Below, one piece after another: positions 16,618 to 24,686 of a DNA stretch of 64,000 bases. The position numbers and the translations under genes are program-made. Source of the DNA: an uncultured Clostridia bacterium (lineage in GTDB: Bacteria > Bacillota > Clostridia > UMGS1883); NCBI GenBank assembly GCA_947629005.1, contig CANRCD010000001.1, positions 1 through 64,000 of the forward strand. The letters run 5' to 3'. How positions within the stretch are numbered: the first letter of the stretch is position 1; each line of letters starts with the position of its first letter. Below the pieces are notes generated by a model. The model was not told the DNA's origin, searched no databases, and was given only the letters and a program-made list of their open reading frames with translations.

Positions 16618-17955
16618 CTACAAATTATGCCAGCGCTTTTTCAGCTCTGCCGCGCAGTCGAGCAGCGCGGCTCGTTCGTTTTTGATTTTTCCGTTCATAA
16701 CTGCGTTAAGGCAACAGTTAAGCGCCGCGCCGATTTCACGGCCCGAAAGACCAAGTTCGGCCGCGTCCGCGCCCCCTATCGCGAGACCCGAAAGGCTGCG
16801 GCACAGGTCATGCGCCAAGGCAAAGCGGTAATTGGCCTCTCCCGCGTCGATAAGCGCCAGCTTTTCAGCGCGCCTGTACTCCGACTGGGCCAGCGTGTCA
16901 GCCCGCATGACGGCGAAAAGGAGCGGCATATCGTCGTCGCCAACGAGCCGCGTCAGCTTCAAAATCTGCGGCAGGCCGCCCCTTAGCCTGACGTCGTGAA
17001 AGCGGACGAGCTTTTCCGCAAGGGCGATTGATTTATTGTCAAATTTGAGCCGCCGCATGATATCGGCGGCCTTTTTTGCTCCCGCTGCGGGATGGCCCTT
17101 GAAGTGGGCGGAACCGTTTTTGAACTTATACATGGCGGGCTTCATAATATCGTGAAGGAGCAGCGCCATCTTTACCGCCGGCTCGCGGCTTTCGCAGCTA
17201 TCAACCGCCGTAAGGATATGTTCATATACGTCGTAGCGGTGATGAACTGTGCGCTGCTCAAAACCAAAGCAAGGCCTGAGCTCGGGGATTATTTCTGCCA
17301 CCACCTCACGAAGGCGCATGAATTGCGGCTTTACCTTTCCACCAATCAGGGCTTTCACAAGCTCCGCACGTACTCTTTCGGCGGAAATCCGGCCGAGATT
17401 ATGGCGCAGACCAAGCATTGCCGCGGAGGTCTCGGGTGCAATTTCAAAGCCCAGCGTCACCGAAAAGCGCAGTGCGCGGAGTATGCGGAGCGCGTCCTCG
17501 CCAAATCGCTCCTCCGCCGCGCCCACGGTCCGTATTATTCCTGCGGCAAGGTCCTCCCGCCCGCCGAAGGGGTCAATAATACCCGTACGACAACTATAGG
17601 CCATTGCGTTGACAGTGAAATCCCTGCGGGCGAGGTCGGCCATAAGGTTCGGCGTGAAGCTTACGCTTTCGGGGCGGCGGCTGTCCCTATACTTGCCGTC
17701 AACCCGAAAGGTCGTCACCTCCACCCCTCCGTCCAGCAGCAGCGTTACAGTGCCATGCTTTATTCCGGTATCAAGGATTTTAACATCGGGAAAAACACCC
17801 TTTACGGCGGCCGGCTCGGCAGAGGTACACACGTCCCAGTCCTTGGGCTCCCGCCCGAGCAGACGGTCGCGCACGCAGCCGCCCACGGCGTAGGCCGCAA
17901 AGCCTGCCGCCTCGAGGCGGGATATTATAAAAGAGATATTTTCCGGAATTTCCAA
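16618..17955 (-). CDS. cca: CCA-adding/poly(A)-polymerase-type tRNA nucleotidyltransferase
   Basis: 445 residues. Class II nucleotidyltransferase head: AVGGCVRDRLLG, the metal-binding DWDVCT, RRDFTVNAMAY, and ILRALRFS. A C-terminal HD-type domain has LLLHDIMKP and later HDVRLRG. This head plus HD arrangement is the clostridial CCA tRNA nucleotidyltransferase. It repairs or adds the 3' CCA; the tRNAs seen in this window already encode CCA, so the role here would be repair. Start behind GGAGGTGACG. It diverges from the lipid kinase. Confidence 0.95.
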   Translation of the reverse strand: MEIPENISFIISRLEAAGFAAYAVGGCVRDRLLGREPKDWDVCTSAEPAAVKGVFPDVKILDTGIKHGTVTLLLDGGVEVTTFRVDGKYRDSRRPESVSFTPNLMADLARRDFTVNAMAYSCRTGIIDPFGGREDLAAGIIRTVGAAEERFGEDALRILRALRFSVTLGFEIAPETSAAMLGLRHNLGRISAERVRAELVKALIGGKVKPQFMRLREVVAEIIPELRPCFGFEQRTVHHRYDVYEHILTAVDSCESREPAVKMALLLHDIMKPAMYKFKNGSAHFKGHPAAGAKKAADIMRRLKFDNKSIALAEKLVRFHDVRLRGGLPQILKLTRLVGDDDMPLLFAVMRADTLAQSEYRRAEKLALIDAGEANYRFALAHDLCRSLSGLAIGGADAAELGLSGREIGAALNCCLNAVMNGKIKNERAALLDCAAELKKRWHNL

Positions 17956-17983
17956 AACGTCACCTCCTCACATAAGTAAACCC

Positions 17984-18012
17984 TTGACAAAACAGAAAAT
18001 TGAAAGTATAAT
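17984..18012 (+). promoter_or_regulatory. Lipid kinase promoter
   Basis: TTGACA (17984-17989), 17 bp, TATAAT (18007-18012), 29 bp before the ATG. Confidence 0.88.
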
Positions 18013-18041
18013 TAATTTATACCTTTACAAGGAGAATTAAT

Positions 18042-18932
18042 ATGCCGAAAAAACTGCTTTTTGTGTATAACCCTCTGGCCGGTAAGGCTCAGATAACGGG
18101 ATATCTTTCAAAAATTATTGACATTTTCACAAAGGCGGGATACCTTGTTACAGCACGGCCCACATTGTCCCGAGGGGACGCCGCCGGAGTTATAAGGGAA
18201 TACGGCCGCCTGCATGACCTTGTGGTGTGCAGCGGCGGCGACGGCACCCTTTGCGAAGCCGTGACCGGCCTCATGTCTTTCGGGCCGGACGAAAGGCCGC
18301 CTCTTGGGTACATACCCGCCGGAAGCACAAATGATTTTGCTTCCACCATCGGCATATCCAAGGACATGACCGAGGCCGCCGAGATGATAGTTCACGGTAT
18401 ACCTCTGCGCTGCGACATTGGCGCCTTCGCGGACAAATACTTTACCTACGTTGCCGCCTTCGGGGCCTTTACCTCAGTCTCATACACCGCGCCTCAGCAG
18501 GTGAAAAACCTTCTTGGTCACACGGCCTATATCCTTGAGGGGATAAAGCAGGTGGGCAGCATAAGACCGTACAGGCTGAAGGTCAGCTTTGGCGACAGGA
18601 CAATAGAGGACGACTTCCTGTTTGGTATGGTCAGCAACACGCTGCAGGTAGGCGGCATGAAGCTGCCTTCCGAAATGGCCTTTTCCATAAACGACGGACT
18701 GTTTGAGACGCTGCTGGTTAGAGCGCCAAAAAGTATGGCCGACGTACAAAGCATGATAGCCGACGCGTTGCTTCAGGACGCGGGCTCAAAAAGCTTTATC
18801 AATTTCAAAACCGACAGGGTGCGCTTCGAGTGCGCCGAGGCTGTGCCATGGACACTGGACGGCGAGTTCGGCGGCGAACCTAAAAGCGTAATTGTTGAGA
18901 ATATAAGCAAAGCTATAGGGATTATCGTTTAA
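18042..18932 (+). CDS. Diacylglycerol/lipid kinase (DgkB/YegS type)
   Basis: 296 residues of the diacylglycerol kinase catalytic family: VYNPLAGKA at the N-terminus, the nucleotide-binding SGGDGTLCEAV, GYIPAGSTNDFA, and a C-terminal WTLDGEFGG motif. It probably phosphorylates diacylglycerol or a related lipid at the inner face of the membrane. Soluble, with no membrane helix. It has its own promoter and ends in a very strong terminator shared with hup. Confidence 0.93.
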   Translation: MPKKLLFVYNPLAGKAQITGYLSKIIDIFTKAGYLVTARPTLSRGDAAGVIREYGRLHDLVVCSGGDGTLCEAVTGLMSFGPDERPPLGYIPAGSTNDFASTIGISKDMTEAAEMIVHGIPLRCDIGAFADKYFTYVAAFGAFTSVSYTAPQQVKNLLGHTAYILEGIKQVGSIRPYRLKVSFGDRTIEDDFLFGMVSNTLQVGGMKLPSEMAFSINDGLFETLLVRAPKSMADVQSMIADALLQDAGSKSFINFKTDRVRFECAEAVPWTLDGEFGGEPKSVIVENISKAIGIIV

Positions 18933-18934
18933 CG

Positions 18935-18984
18935 CGCGATAACGAAAAAGCCGCCCCGTAAGGAGCGGCTTTTTCGTTATCGCG
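18935..18984. terminator. Long perfect bidirectional terminator
   Basis: CGCGATAACGAAAAAGCCGC and its complement form a stem of more than 20 bp between 18935 and 18984, between the convergent lipid kinase and hup. Confidence 0.92.
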
Positions 18985-18987
18985 AAA

Positions 18988-19260
18988 TTACTTTAAGCCA
19001 TCCTTAAATGCCTGTCCGGCCTTGAAGGCAGGAACCTTAGAAGCGGCAATCTTGATAGTGTCGCCGGTGCGGGGATTCTTACCCTCGCGGGCAGCCCTCT
19101 TACGTACCTCAAAGGTACCAAAGCCAACAAGCTGAACCTTGTCACCTTTCTTAAGAGCGTCCTCAACGGTTTCAATGAAAGCAGCAAGGGCCTTCTCTGA
19201 ATCCTTCTTAGTGAGACCGGCCTTTTCAGCCATAGTGGCAACCAAAGTGGACTTGTTCAT
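18988..19260 (-). CDS. hup: HU family DNA-binding protein
   Basis: 90 residues, a standard [18 protein letters not shown] helix, [17 protein letters not shown] and the beta-arm [21 protein letters not shown] histone-like architectural protein. It follows mazG and the SpoVB-like gene, the same order as yabM-yabN in Bacillus. Its own promoter has TGC before TACAAT and starts inside the end of mazG, so it can be expressed alone at high level. A strong GGAGGGGGG ribosome site is present. Confidence 0.97.
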   Translation of the reverse strand: MNKSTLVATMAEKAGLTKKDSEKALAAFIETVEDALKKGDKVQLVGFGTFEVRKRAAREGKNPRTGDTIKIAASKVPAFKAGQAFKDGLK

Positions 19261-19318
19261 GATTTTACCCCCCTCCTTATTTTATTTTTTCGAGTTGTAA
19301 CAAACTCTTAACAAAATC

Positions 19319-19347
19319 ATTGTAGCACATAAAACTATTAATTTCAA
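19319..19347 (-). promoter_or_regulatory. hup promoter
   Basis: Minus strand: TTGAAA (19347-19342), 17 bp, TACAAT (19324-19319), TGC extended. The -35 box overlaps the mazG stop region. Confidence 0.75.
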
Positions 19348-19979
19348 GTATTTTCTTCAAATTTTTTGAAAAAATTTATAAAATCTAACAAAGTTTTTCT
19401 CAGCTCCTCCTCCGGATCAAGGCCCAGAGCCACAAGGCGGGCTGTTTCCTTGAACAGTCCAATGCCGTTTGAGCCGTCGTCGAACGGGGTATCGAACCCC
19501 GCCCTGATTGCTTTTTTGTATATTTTTTCGGCGCGGGTCAAAGCGGGCAGCGCGAGGCTGACATCGTCCATCGTTCCGCCGACGGATTTCCCGCCGCGCT
19601 CCCTGCGCTTTATCTCCTCCCAGTTGTTTAGAACCTCTGCCGAAGTATCAGCCTTAACGCCGCCGAAAATGTGCGGATGGCGCGCGACCATCTTTTTGCA
19701 GACGGCCTCGGTCACATCGTCGATGGTGAACTCGCCGCTTTCCTTGCCTATCTGAGCGTTCAGCACGACCTGCAGCAGCACGTCGCCAAGCTCGTCCGCC
19801 ATCTTCGTCCCGTCGCCGCTTTCAAGCGCCTCGGCGGCCTCGTAGGCTTCCTCTATCATGTACTTCTTTAGCGAGGCGTGGGTCTGCTTCCTGTCCCACG
19901 GGCAGCCGTCCGGAGCGCGGAGCATTTCGATTATGGCGCAGAAATCGTAAAAATCGCGTTTTTTTGTTTCATTTTCCAT
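19344..19979 (-). CDS. mazG: Nucleoside triphosphate pyrophosphohydrolase MazG
   Basis: 211 residues, house-cleaning hydrolysis of (d)NTPs. The MazG fold is recognised by CPWDRKQTHASLKKYMIEEA, where EEAYEA supplies metal ligands, ADELGDVLLQVVLNA, and the second-half ARHPHIFGG. It sits 6 bp downstream of the SpoVB-like flippase gene. The flippase-mazG order is conserved widely in Firmicutes (spoVT-yabM-yabN region of Bacillus). Confidence 0.96.
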   Translation of the reverse strand: MENETKKRDFYDFCAIIEMLRAPDGCPWDRKQTHASLKKYMIEEAYEAAEALESGDGTKMADELGDVLLQVVLNAQIGKESGEFTIDDVTEAVCKKMVARHPHIFGGVKADTSAEVLNNWEEIKRRERGGKSVGGTMDDVSLALPALTRAEKIYKKAIRAGFDTPFDDGSNGIGLFKETARLVALGLDPEEELRKTLLDFINFFKKFEENT

Positions 19980-19985
19980 TTTCTC

Positions 19986-21464
19986 TCACATCCTTTGTTT
20001 TTTTGCGGCTATAACAATGACGAGCATTGTAAGGGCATATACGGCGGCCATAACCCCGCCCCCGATAAGGAAGCCGAGGCTGCCGCCGCCCGCGCCCGAA
20101 CAGATCGCCCTGCCGACGAGGCCCGCAAACGCTGCCGCAAGCAGCGGAAATATAAACGTCCCCGCCCGCAGACCGAAGCCCATTCTCAGGCGAAACAGCC
20201 GTACAAGGGCCGTGCAGCACATGAAATAAGCGGCGACAGTTGCAAGGGCGGCGCCGGAAACGCCCATCAGCGGGACAAGAACAAAATTCAGCGCAAGCTT
20301 TATAAGCGTTGTCGCGCCCAGAACCGCAATCGGCGGCCACACGCAGCCCGTGGCCTGAAGTATTCCCGAAACCACTTGGGTAAAGGGTATCAGGAGCATC
20401 AAAATCCCCACAAGGGCCAGCACATCGCCGTGCACCTCGCCGCCGTACAGGAAGCGGAGTATGTCATCGGAGAAGAACGCGCAGCCGAACAGGCAGGGCG
20501 CAGACACAAGCGAAAGCATGGCCGCCGCCGAGTCAGCGTTTTTACGCATCAGGGCGCTGTCGCCCGCACGGTCAGCTTCGGCGCAGGCAGGAGCTACGCT
20601 GACGGTAACGGCGGCAATCAGCGTCGCGGGCAGATTATAAATCATAAAGGCGCGTGTCAGATGGCCGAAAAGCTCTGTCGCGGCGCTGACGGAACTGCCG
20701 CAGGAGACAAGTATCTTCTGCACAGTAAAATTATCGGCCAGCATTACGCAGGAAAAGCCAGAAGCACCCAGCGTTACGGGGATGGCAAAGGCCGCTATTT
20801 TTTTTGCCCGACCGAGGCTCGGCCCGCGGTATACCGCGATTCGCTTTTTTCCCATTATAACGAGTATGGCCGCGCACACCGCGCTTCCGGCGGTCACGCC
20901 GCTCATAGCTCCGGCGGCGGCCACTTCTATCCCCTTCGGGACAAGAAGCGCGCAGACGCCAAGGCCAACGCAGGCCTTAAGCAGACTGTCCGCAACCTGA
21001 CTCACGGCCGACGGCGTCATGTCCCCGCGGCCTTGAAAATAGCCCTTGTACGCGCTGCCTACGCCTAGGAACAGCACCCCGACCGACATTACTCTTATGG
21101 CAAGGGCGGCCTGACCGTCGCCCCCTCCGGCTATCCACACGGCAAGAGGCCTTGCGAAAATGAACAGTCCGGCCGCCGCCACAGCGCAGAGAGCCGTGAC
21201 AAGCCACATGGCCGACGAGCGTATCTCCGCCGCCTCGTCCTCGCTGCTGTCGGCAACCATATTGCTGACAGCCAGCGGTATTCCCGTCGCGGCCACGGCA
21301 AACAGCCAGTTATAGATAGTATAGGCGTTTTGGTAGACCGCTATACCCTCGGGGCCGATAAACCAGCGGTCCAGCGGGATTTTGAACACCGCGCTCAGCG
21401 CCTTGGCGATAAGCGAAGCCGCCGAAAGTATGGCAGCCCCCTTTATGAAGCTTCGGCGGCTCAT
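19986..21464 (-). CDS. SpoVB/YabM-like polysaccharide flippase (MOP superfamily)
   Basis: 492 residues, about fourteen hydrophobic helices. It starts with SFIKGAAILSAASLIAKALS, typical of SpoVB/MurJ-type lipid II or polysaccharide flippases, and has YNWLFAVAATGIPLAVSNMV. The neighbours mazG and hup support the YabM/SpoVB branch, linked to envelope or spore-cortex precursor transport. The start overlaps the preceding stop in an ATGA arrangement. Confidence 0.9.
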   Translation of the reverse strand: MSRRSFIKGAAILSAASLIAKALSAVFKIPLDRWFIGPEGIAVYQNAYTIYNWLFAVAATGIPLAVSNMVADSSEDEAAEIRSSAMWLVTALCAVAAAGLFIFARPLAVWIAGGGDGQAALAIRVMSVGVLFLGVGSAYKGYFQGRGDMTPSAVSQVADSLLKACVGLGVCALLVPKGIEVAAAGAMSGVTAGSAVCAAILVIMGKKRIAVYRGPSLGRAKKIAAFAIPVTLGASGFSCVMLADNFTVQKILVSCGSSVSAATELFGHLTRAFMIYNLPATLIAAVTVSVAPACAEADRAGDSALMRKNADSAAAMLSLVSAPCLFGCAFFSDDILRFLYGGEVHGDVLALVGILMLLIPFTQVVSGILQATGCVWPPIAVLGATTLIKLALNFVLVPLMGVSGAALATVAAYFMCCTALVRLFRLRMGFGLRAGTFIFPLLAAAFAGLVGRAICSGAGGGSLGFLIGGGVMAAVYALTMLVIVIAAKKQRM

Positions 21465-22348
21465 TGCTTGTCCATCCCGTCGTCATTGAACACGGCCTCG
21501 CCATATTTTTCCGGCTCGGTTTTTTCCGGCTCGGCCATGTATTTCACCATCAGCGGATAAACTATCGAAAGGCGTGTATATTCCAGAAAGCCGAAAAGGA
21601 TTATCGGTATCAGGAGAACAAAATACATAAAGGCCACGCCGAAATATATTATCGCGAAGGCGATTACAAAGCCGAGTATAAAGGCCGCCGCCGTCTGCGG
21701 CAGTTTTCCTATCGTCATTATGAAAGCGTTTTTATACACATCGCGCAGGCGAAGCCTGAACGACGCCATTATCGGATATATGTAGACGTGCATAAAACCC
21801 CATATAACAGTTACAAGCGTCAAGAGGCCCCTTAAAACTGCGCTCATAATTCCCTGCTGAGCGTTGTAAAAGCCAAAATTCATAATGAGAACGCCCACGG
21901 TTAAGCAGTCAATAACGTATGCGATAACGCCTTGAGCGAAGTTTTCCTTGAAGCTGTCCCAAAAATCCTGCCACACCCAAGCGTGAGTATCGCTGACATA
22001 CTTCCTGAGCACGTTCGCCATGCCGCAGGCCGCCGGACCGCCGCCGCAGCAGGCGTAGATGATGAGCGTCATAACGCCTATCATAAGCGTACCGCCGTTA
22101 TTGGCCCAATCGGTAACCTCGGCCGGACTCATTTTTAGGCTGACAGTCCATGTCATAGAGAAAATACATACCACCCACATCAGTATTATGGGGATAAGCG
22201 AAAAAATAAAATAGACAAAGTTCAGCGCGATTATTTTCCAGAACCTTCTGCCCAAAATGTCAAAATAGCGGGCAAGGCCGGTTTTTTCGGCCTCGTCCTT
22301 GCGTACTCCCGGGCCCGGCTTGTTTATGCTTCCGCCGAAAAGAGGCAT
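21461..22348 (-). CDS. YesL-like (DUF624) membrane protein
   Basis: 295 residues with about six hydrophobic helices. The N-terminus MPLFGGSINKPGPGVRKDE followed by YFDILGRRFWKII is characteristic of clostridial DUF624/YesL-like proteins of unknown function, often near glycan-use genes. ATG 22348 follows GGCGGA at good spacing. An ATG 11 codons upstream (22381) is in frame but lacks a ribosome site. It overlaps the flippase gene by 4 bp, so it heads the yesL-spoVB-mazG-(hup) operon. Confidence 0.8.
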   Translation of the reverse strand: MPLFGGSINKPGPGVRKDEAEKTGLARYFDILGRRFWKIIALNFVYFIFSLIPIILMWVVCIFSMTWTVSLKMSPAEVTDWANNGGTLMIGVMTLIIYACCGGGPAACGMANVLRKYVSDTHAWVWQDFWDSFKENFAQGVIAYVIDCLTVGVLIMNFGFYNAQQGIMSAVLRGLLTLVTVIWGFMHVYIYPIMASFRLRLRDVYKNAFIMTIGKLPQTAAAFILGFVIAFAIIYFGVAFMYFVLLIPIILFGFLEYTRLSIVYPLMVKYMAEPEKTEPEKYGEAVFNDDGMDKQ

Positions 22349-22407
22349 ATTCACTTCCGCCTTTCTTTTTGGTTTTATCATGCTTTTGTGGTAAAACGTA
22401 TAAAAGT

Positions 22408-22436
22408 ATTATACCACCGCCGCGGCGGACTGTCAA
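22408..22436 (-). promoter_or_regulatory. yesL-spoVB-mazG promoter with palindromic spacer
   Basis: Minus strand: TTGACA (22436-22431), 17 bp, TATAAT (22413-22408), TGG extended. The spacer holds the palindrome CCGCCGCGGCGG exactly between the boxes, a possible operator. Confidence 0.82.
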
Positions 22437-22484
22437 GGCTTTTCTGCCGGATGGCGTACGGCGGCTTGTATATATTTACAATAC

Positions 22485-22645
22485 ATATGTTACATATAGT
22501 TCTAATAAATATGTCTAAATGTCGAAAACAAATATCACAATATTTATTAGGCAAAAAAGAGTAGCGAATAGAAACCTTTTTTATAGTATAGTTGGAACAC
22601 AAACTCACAGAAATAAATCTACCTGTCATGAATACTATGACACAA
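22485..22645 (+). mobile_element. 5' end fragment of the same IS481-like element
   Basis: Clearly homologous to the reverse complement of about 6970-7110, including AGTATAGTTGGAACACAAAC and ATGAATACTATGACA, the apparent transposase start. Only the left end remains. The transposase frame stops within 20 codons, next to the aroF promoter. AT-rich and without an intact gene. Confidence 0.78.
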
Positions 22646-22686
22646 GGAGAGATCTTTTTTAGAGTAATTAAGAGAAAAATTTTTTA

Positions 22687-22715
22687 TTGACATTTTCAGT
22701 TTTTTATGGTATTCT
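22687..22715 (+). promoter_or_regulatory. aroF promoter
   Basis: TTGACA (22687-22692), 17 bp, TATTCT (22710-22715) with TGG before it. It abuts the IS fragment. Confidence 0.75.
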
Positions 22716-22744
22716 AATGACAATGCAAAAAGAGGTGTATTACA

Positions 22745-23776
22745 ATGAATATGGATTTCCTGAGGAAACTGCCCATACCTGCCGAGATTAAGGAGCAGTT
22801 CCCATTGACCGACGAAATAAAAGCCGTTAAGCAGCGCCGCGACGCTGAGATAAAGGCTATATTTACCGGCGAAAGTGACAAGTTTCTCGTTGTCATCGGC
22901 CCATGCTCGGCCGACCATGAGGATTCGGTGCTGGATTACGTGTCCCGTTTAACGGGCCTTCAGGAGAAGGTCAAGGACAAAATTGTCATCGTACCGAGAA
23001 TCTATACCAATAAGCCCCGTACCACCGGTCAGGGCTACAAGGGCATGGTTCACCAGCCCGATCCCTCGCAGAAGCCCGATATGCTTGAAGGTATAATCGC
23101 AGTGCGCCGGCTCCATACACGCGCTGTAAGCGAGACCGGCCTCACCTGTGCCGACGAAATGCTATATCCCGAAAACCACCGCTACCTTTCCGACCTGCTC
23201 TCGTATGTAGCTGTCGGCGCGCGCAGCGTCGAGAATCAGCAGCACCGCCTTACAGCCAGCGGGCTTGATATTCCCGTGGGAATGAAAAACCCTACCGGCG
23301 GCGATTTTTCGATTATGCTCAACGCCATCGTTGCAGCTCAGAGCCGGCACACTTTCCTTTACCGCGGCTGGGAGTGCTACAGTCACGGCAACCCGCTTTC
23401 TCATGCGATACTTCGAGGCAGCAGCAACAAGCATGGTCAGTCGGTGCCCAATTATCATTATGAGGACCTTACAAGGCTTTACGAAATGTACGCGAAAAAG
23501 GGCCTTGAAAACATGGCTGTCATCATTGATACTAACCACGCCAACTCTGACAAGCGTTACCTCGAGCAGATACGTATCAGCAAGGAGGTAATGAACAGCC
23601 GTAACTATAATCCTGATATGAAGAAATTTATTAAGGGCCTTATGATTGAGAGCTATATCGTGGACGGCTGCCAGAAGGTGGAAGAAGGCGTATACGGCAA
23701 ATCCATTACCGACCCCTGCCTTGGCTGGGAAAAGAGCGAACGCCTTGTATTGGACATTGCGGATATGTTAAAATAA
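22745..23776 (+). CDS. aroF: 3-deoxy-7-phosphoheptulonate synthase (class I, AroF/G/H type)
   Basis: First committed step of the shikimate pathway: condensation of phosphoenolpyruvate and erythrose 4-phosphate. 343 residues with VIGPCSADHEDSVLDY, the substrate-binding KPRTTGQGYKG, and the metal-site region VIIDTNHANSDKRY. Whether it is feedback-regulated by Phe, Tyr or Trp cannot be read. Monocistronic, with a promoter and terminator of its own. No T-box or other leader is seen. The symbol is generic for this paralogue group. Confidence 0.94.
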   Translation: MNMDFLRKLPIPAEIKEQFPLTDEIKAVKQRRDAEIKAIFTGESDKFLVVIGPCSADHEDSVLDYVSRLTGLQEKVKDKIVIVPRIYTNKPRTTGQGYKGMVHQPDPSQKPDMLEGIIAVRRLHTRAVSETGLTCADEMLYPENHRYLSDLLSYVAVGARSVENQQHRLTASGLDIPVGMKNPTGGDFSIMLNAIVAAQSRHTFLYRGWECYSHGNPLSHAILRGSSNKHGQSVPNYHYEDLTRLYEMYAKKGLENMAVIIDTNHANSDKRYLEQIRISKEVMNSRNYNPDMKKFIKGLMIESYIVDGCQKVEEGVYGKSITDPCLGWEKSERLVLDIADMLK

Positions 23777-23783
23777 GCCTTGT

Positions 23784-23811
23784 GCGCGTCCTGTTTGGGA
23801 CGCGCCTTTTG
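23784..23811 (+). terminator. aroF terminator
   Basis: GCGCGTCC (23784-23791) pairs with GGACGCGC (23798-23805), followed by CTTTT. Confidence 0.85.
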
Positions 23812-23849
23812 CGCCGCTCGTCTATCCGCAAAAAAATTCCTAAAAAAGG

Positions 23850-23878
23850 TTGCTTTTCGAGATATTTTATGCTATAAT
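23850..23878 (+). promoter_or_regulatory. Promoter of the Wzz-like gene
   Basis: TTGCTT (23850-23855), 17 bp, TATAAT (23873-23878), TGC extended. Confidence 0.78.
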
Positions 23879-23920
23879 ACTATCCGTGGTATAATGACAG
23901 AATGGACGGGAGGCTTTTTT

Positions 23921-24616
23921 TTGGAAGAAAATTATGAATTGGATATAATGAAGCTGCTGCGCGCGCTGAGAAAATATTGGCCCGCCGTGGCTGCCTCGGC
24001 AGTGGTATGCGCGTTTCTTATGCTTATATTCACTCACTTTTTCTCGGTTCCGATGTACCGCGCCGAGGCCGTGGTATATATCAGTAACAGAGTAGCTTAT
24101 GATACGAGCCGCAATTCCGTCAATATTGTTGATGTGGACGCGTCAAAGCAGCTTGTGCCGGTTTACAGCTCGCTTATTCTTACCAACGCCGTCCTTGATA
24201 AGGTGGCTGAGGCCAGCGGGCTGCCCTATAACGCGAAGCAGATTTCGCGATTTATAACCACTCAGCAGATAGAGGACACTGCCGTGCTCCGTATCGCCGT
24301 TTCGGCTCCGGTGGCCGAGCATTGCGCTGTTCTGGCCAACGCCACGGCGACTACCGGCATTACGGAGATAACTAAAATCGCCCCCGGCAGCTCGGCCTAT
24401 ATTATTGACGCCGCCGAGGCTCCGGTAGAGCCATACGCGCCCTCGATGCCCAAGCGGGTGGCGGTGGGCTTTGTGATTGGAGCGCTCATTGCGGCGGCGG
24501 CCGTTGTTGTGCGCGAGCTGCTTGATACCAAAATCGATTCCGAGGAAGAGCTCTCCGGTATTATCGGCGCGCCTGTGCTGGGCGTTATAGGCCAGCAGAA
24601 ATTACCCGTACAATAA
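23921..24616 (+). CDS. Wzz/CpsC-type chain-length regulator
   Basis: About 231 residues. The TTG at 23921 is the best start: GGGAGG sits 7 bp before it, and the resulting N-terminus EENYELDIMKLLRALRKYW is typical of the family. Upstream ATG 23894 lies in a TATAAT-like stretch. Helix 1 (about 22-42) and helix 2 near the C-terminus (VAVGFVIGALIAAAAVVV) bracket the extracytoplasmic domain; PYAPSMPKR is the family's pre-TM2 proline motif. No tyrosine kinase (CpsD) or capsule genes adjoin it, so it is an orphan copy. Confidence 0.88.
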   Translation: MEENYELDIMKLLRALRKYWPAVAASAVVCAFLMLIFTHFFSVPMYRAEAVVYISNRVAYDTSRNSVNIVDVDASKQLVPVYSSLILTNAVLDKVAEASGLPYNAKQISRFITTQQIEDTAVLRIAVSAPVAEHCAVLANATATTGITEITKIAPGSSAYIIDAAEAPVEPYAPSMPKRVAVGFVIGALIAAAAVVVRELLDTKIDSEEELSGIIGAPVLGVIGQQKLPVQ

Positions 24617-24686
24617 AAAAACAGGCGGCGGTGCCGCTGCGGAGGGGTTGCCGAACGGCAGCCCCAAACTTATATGGAGGGACAAA

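Noticed and set aside
22640-22744. T-box leader before aroF
   Set aside because: The leader is about 25 nt long and has no specifier stem or terminator.
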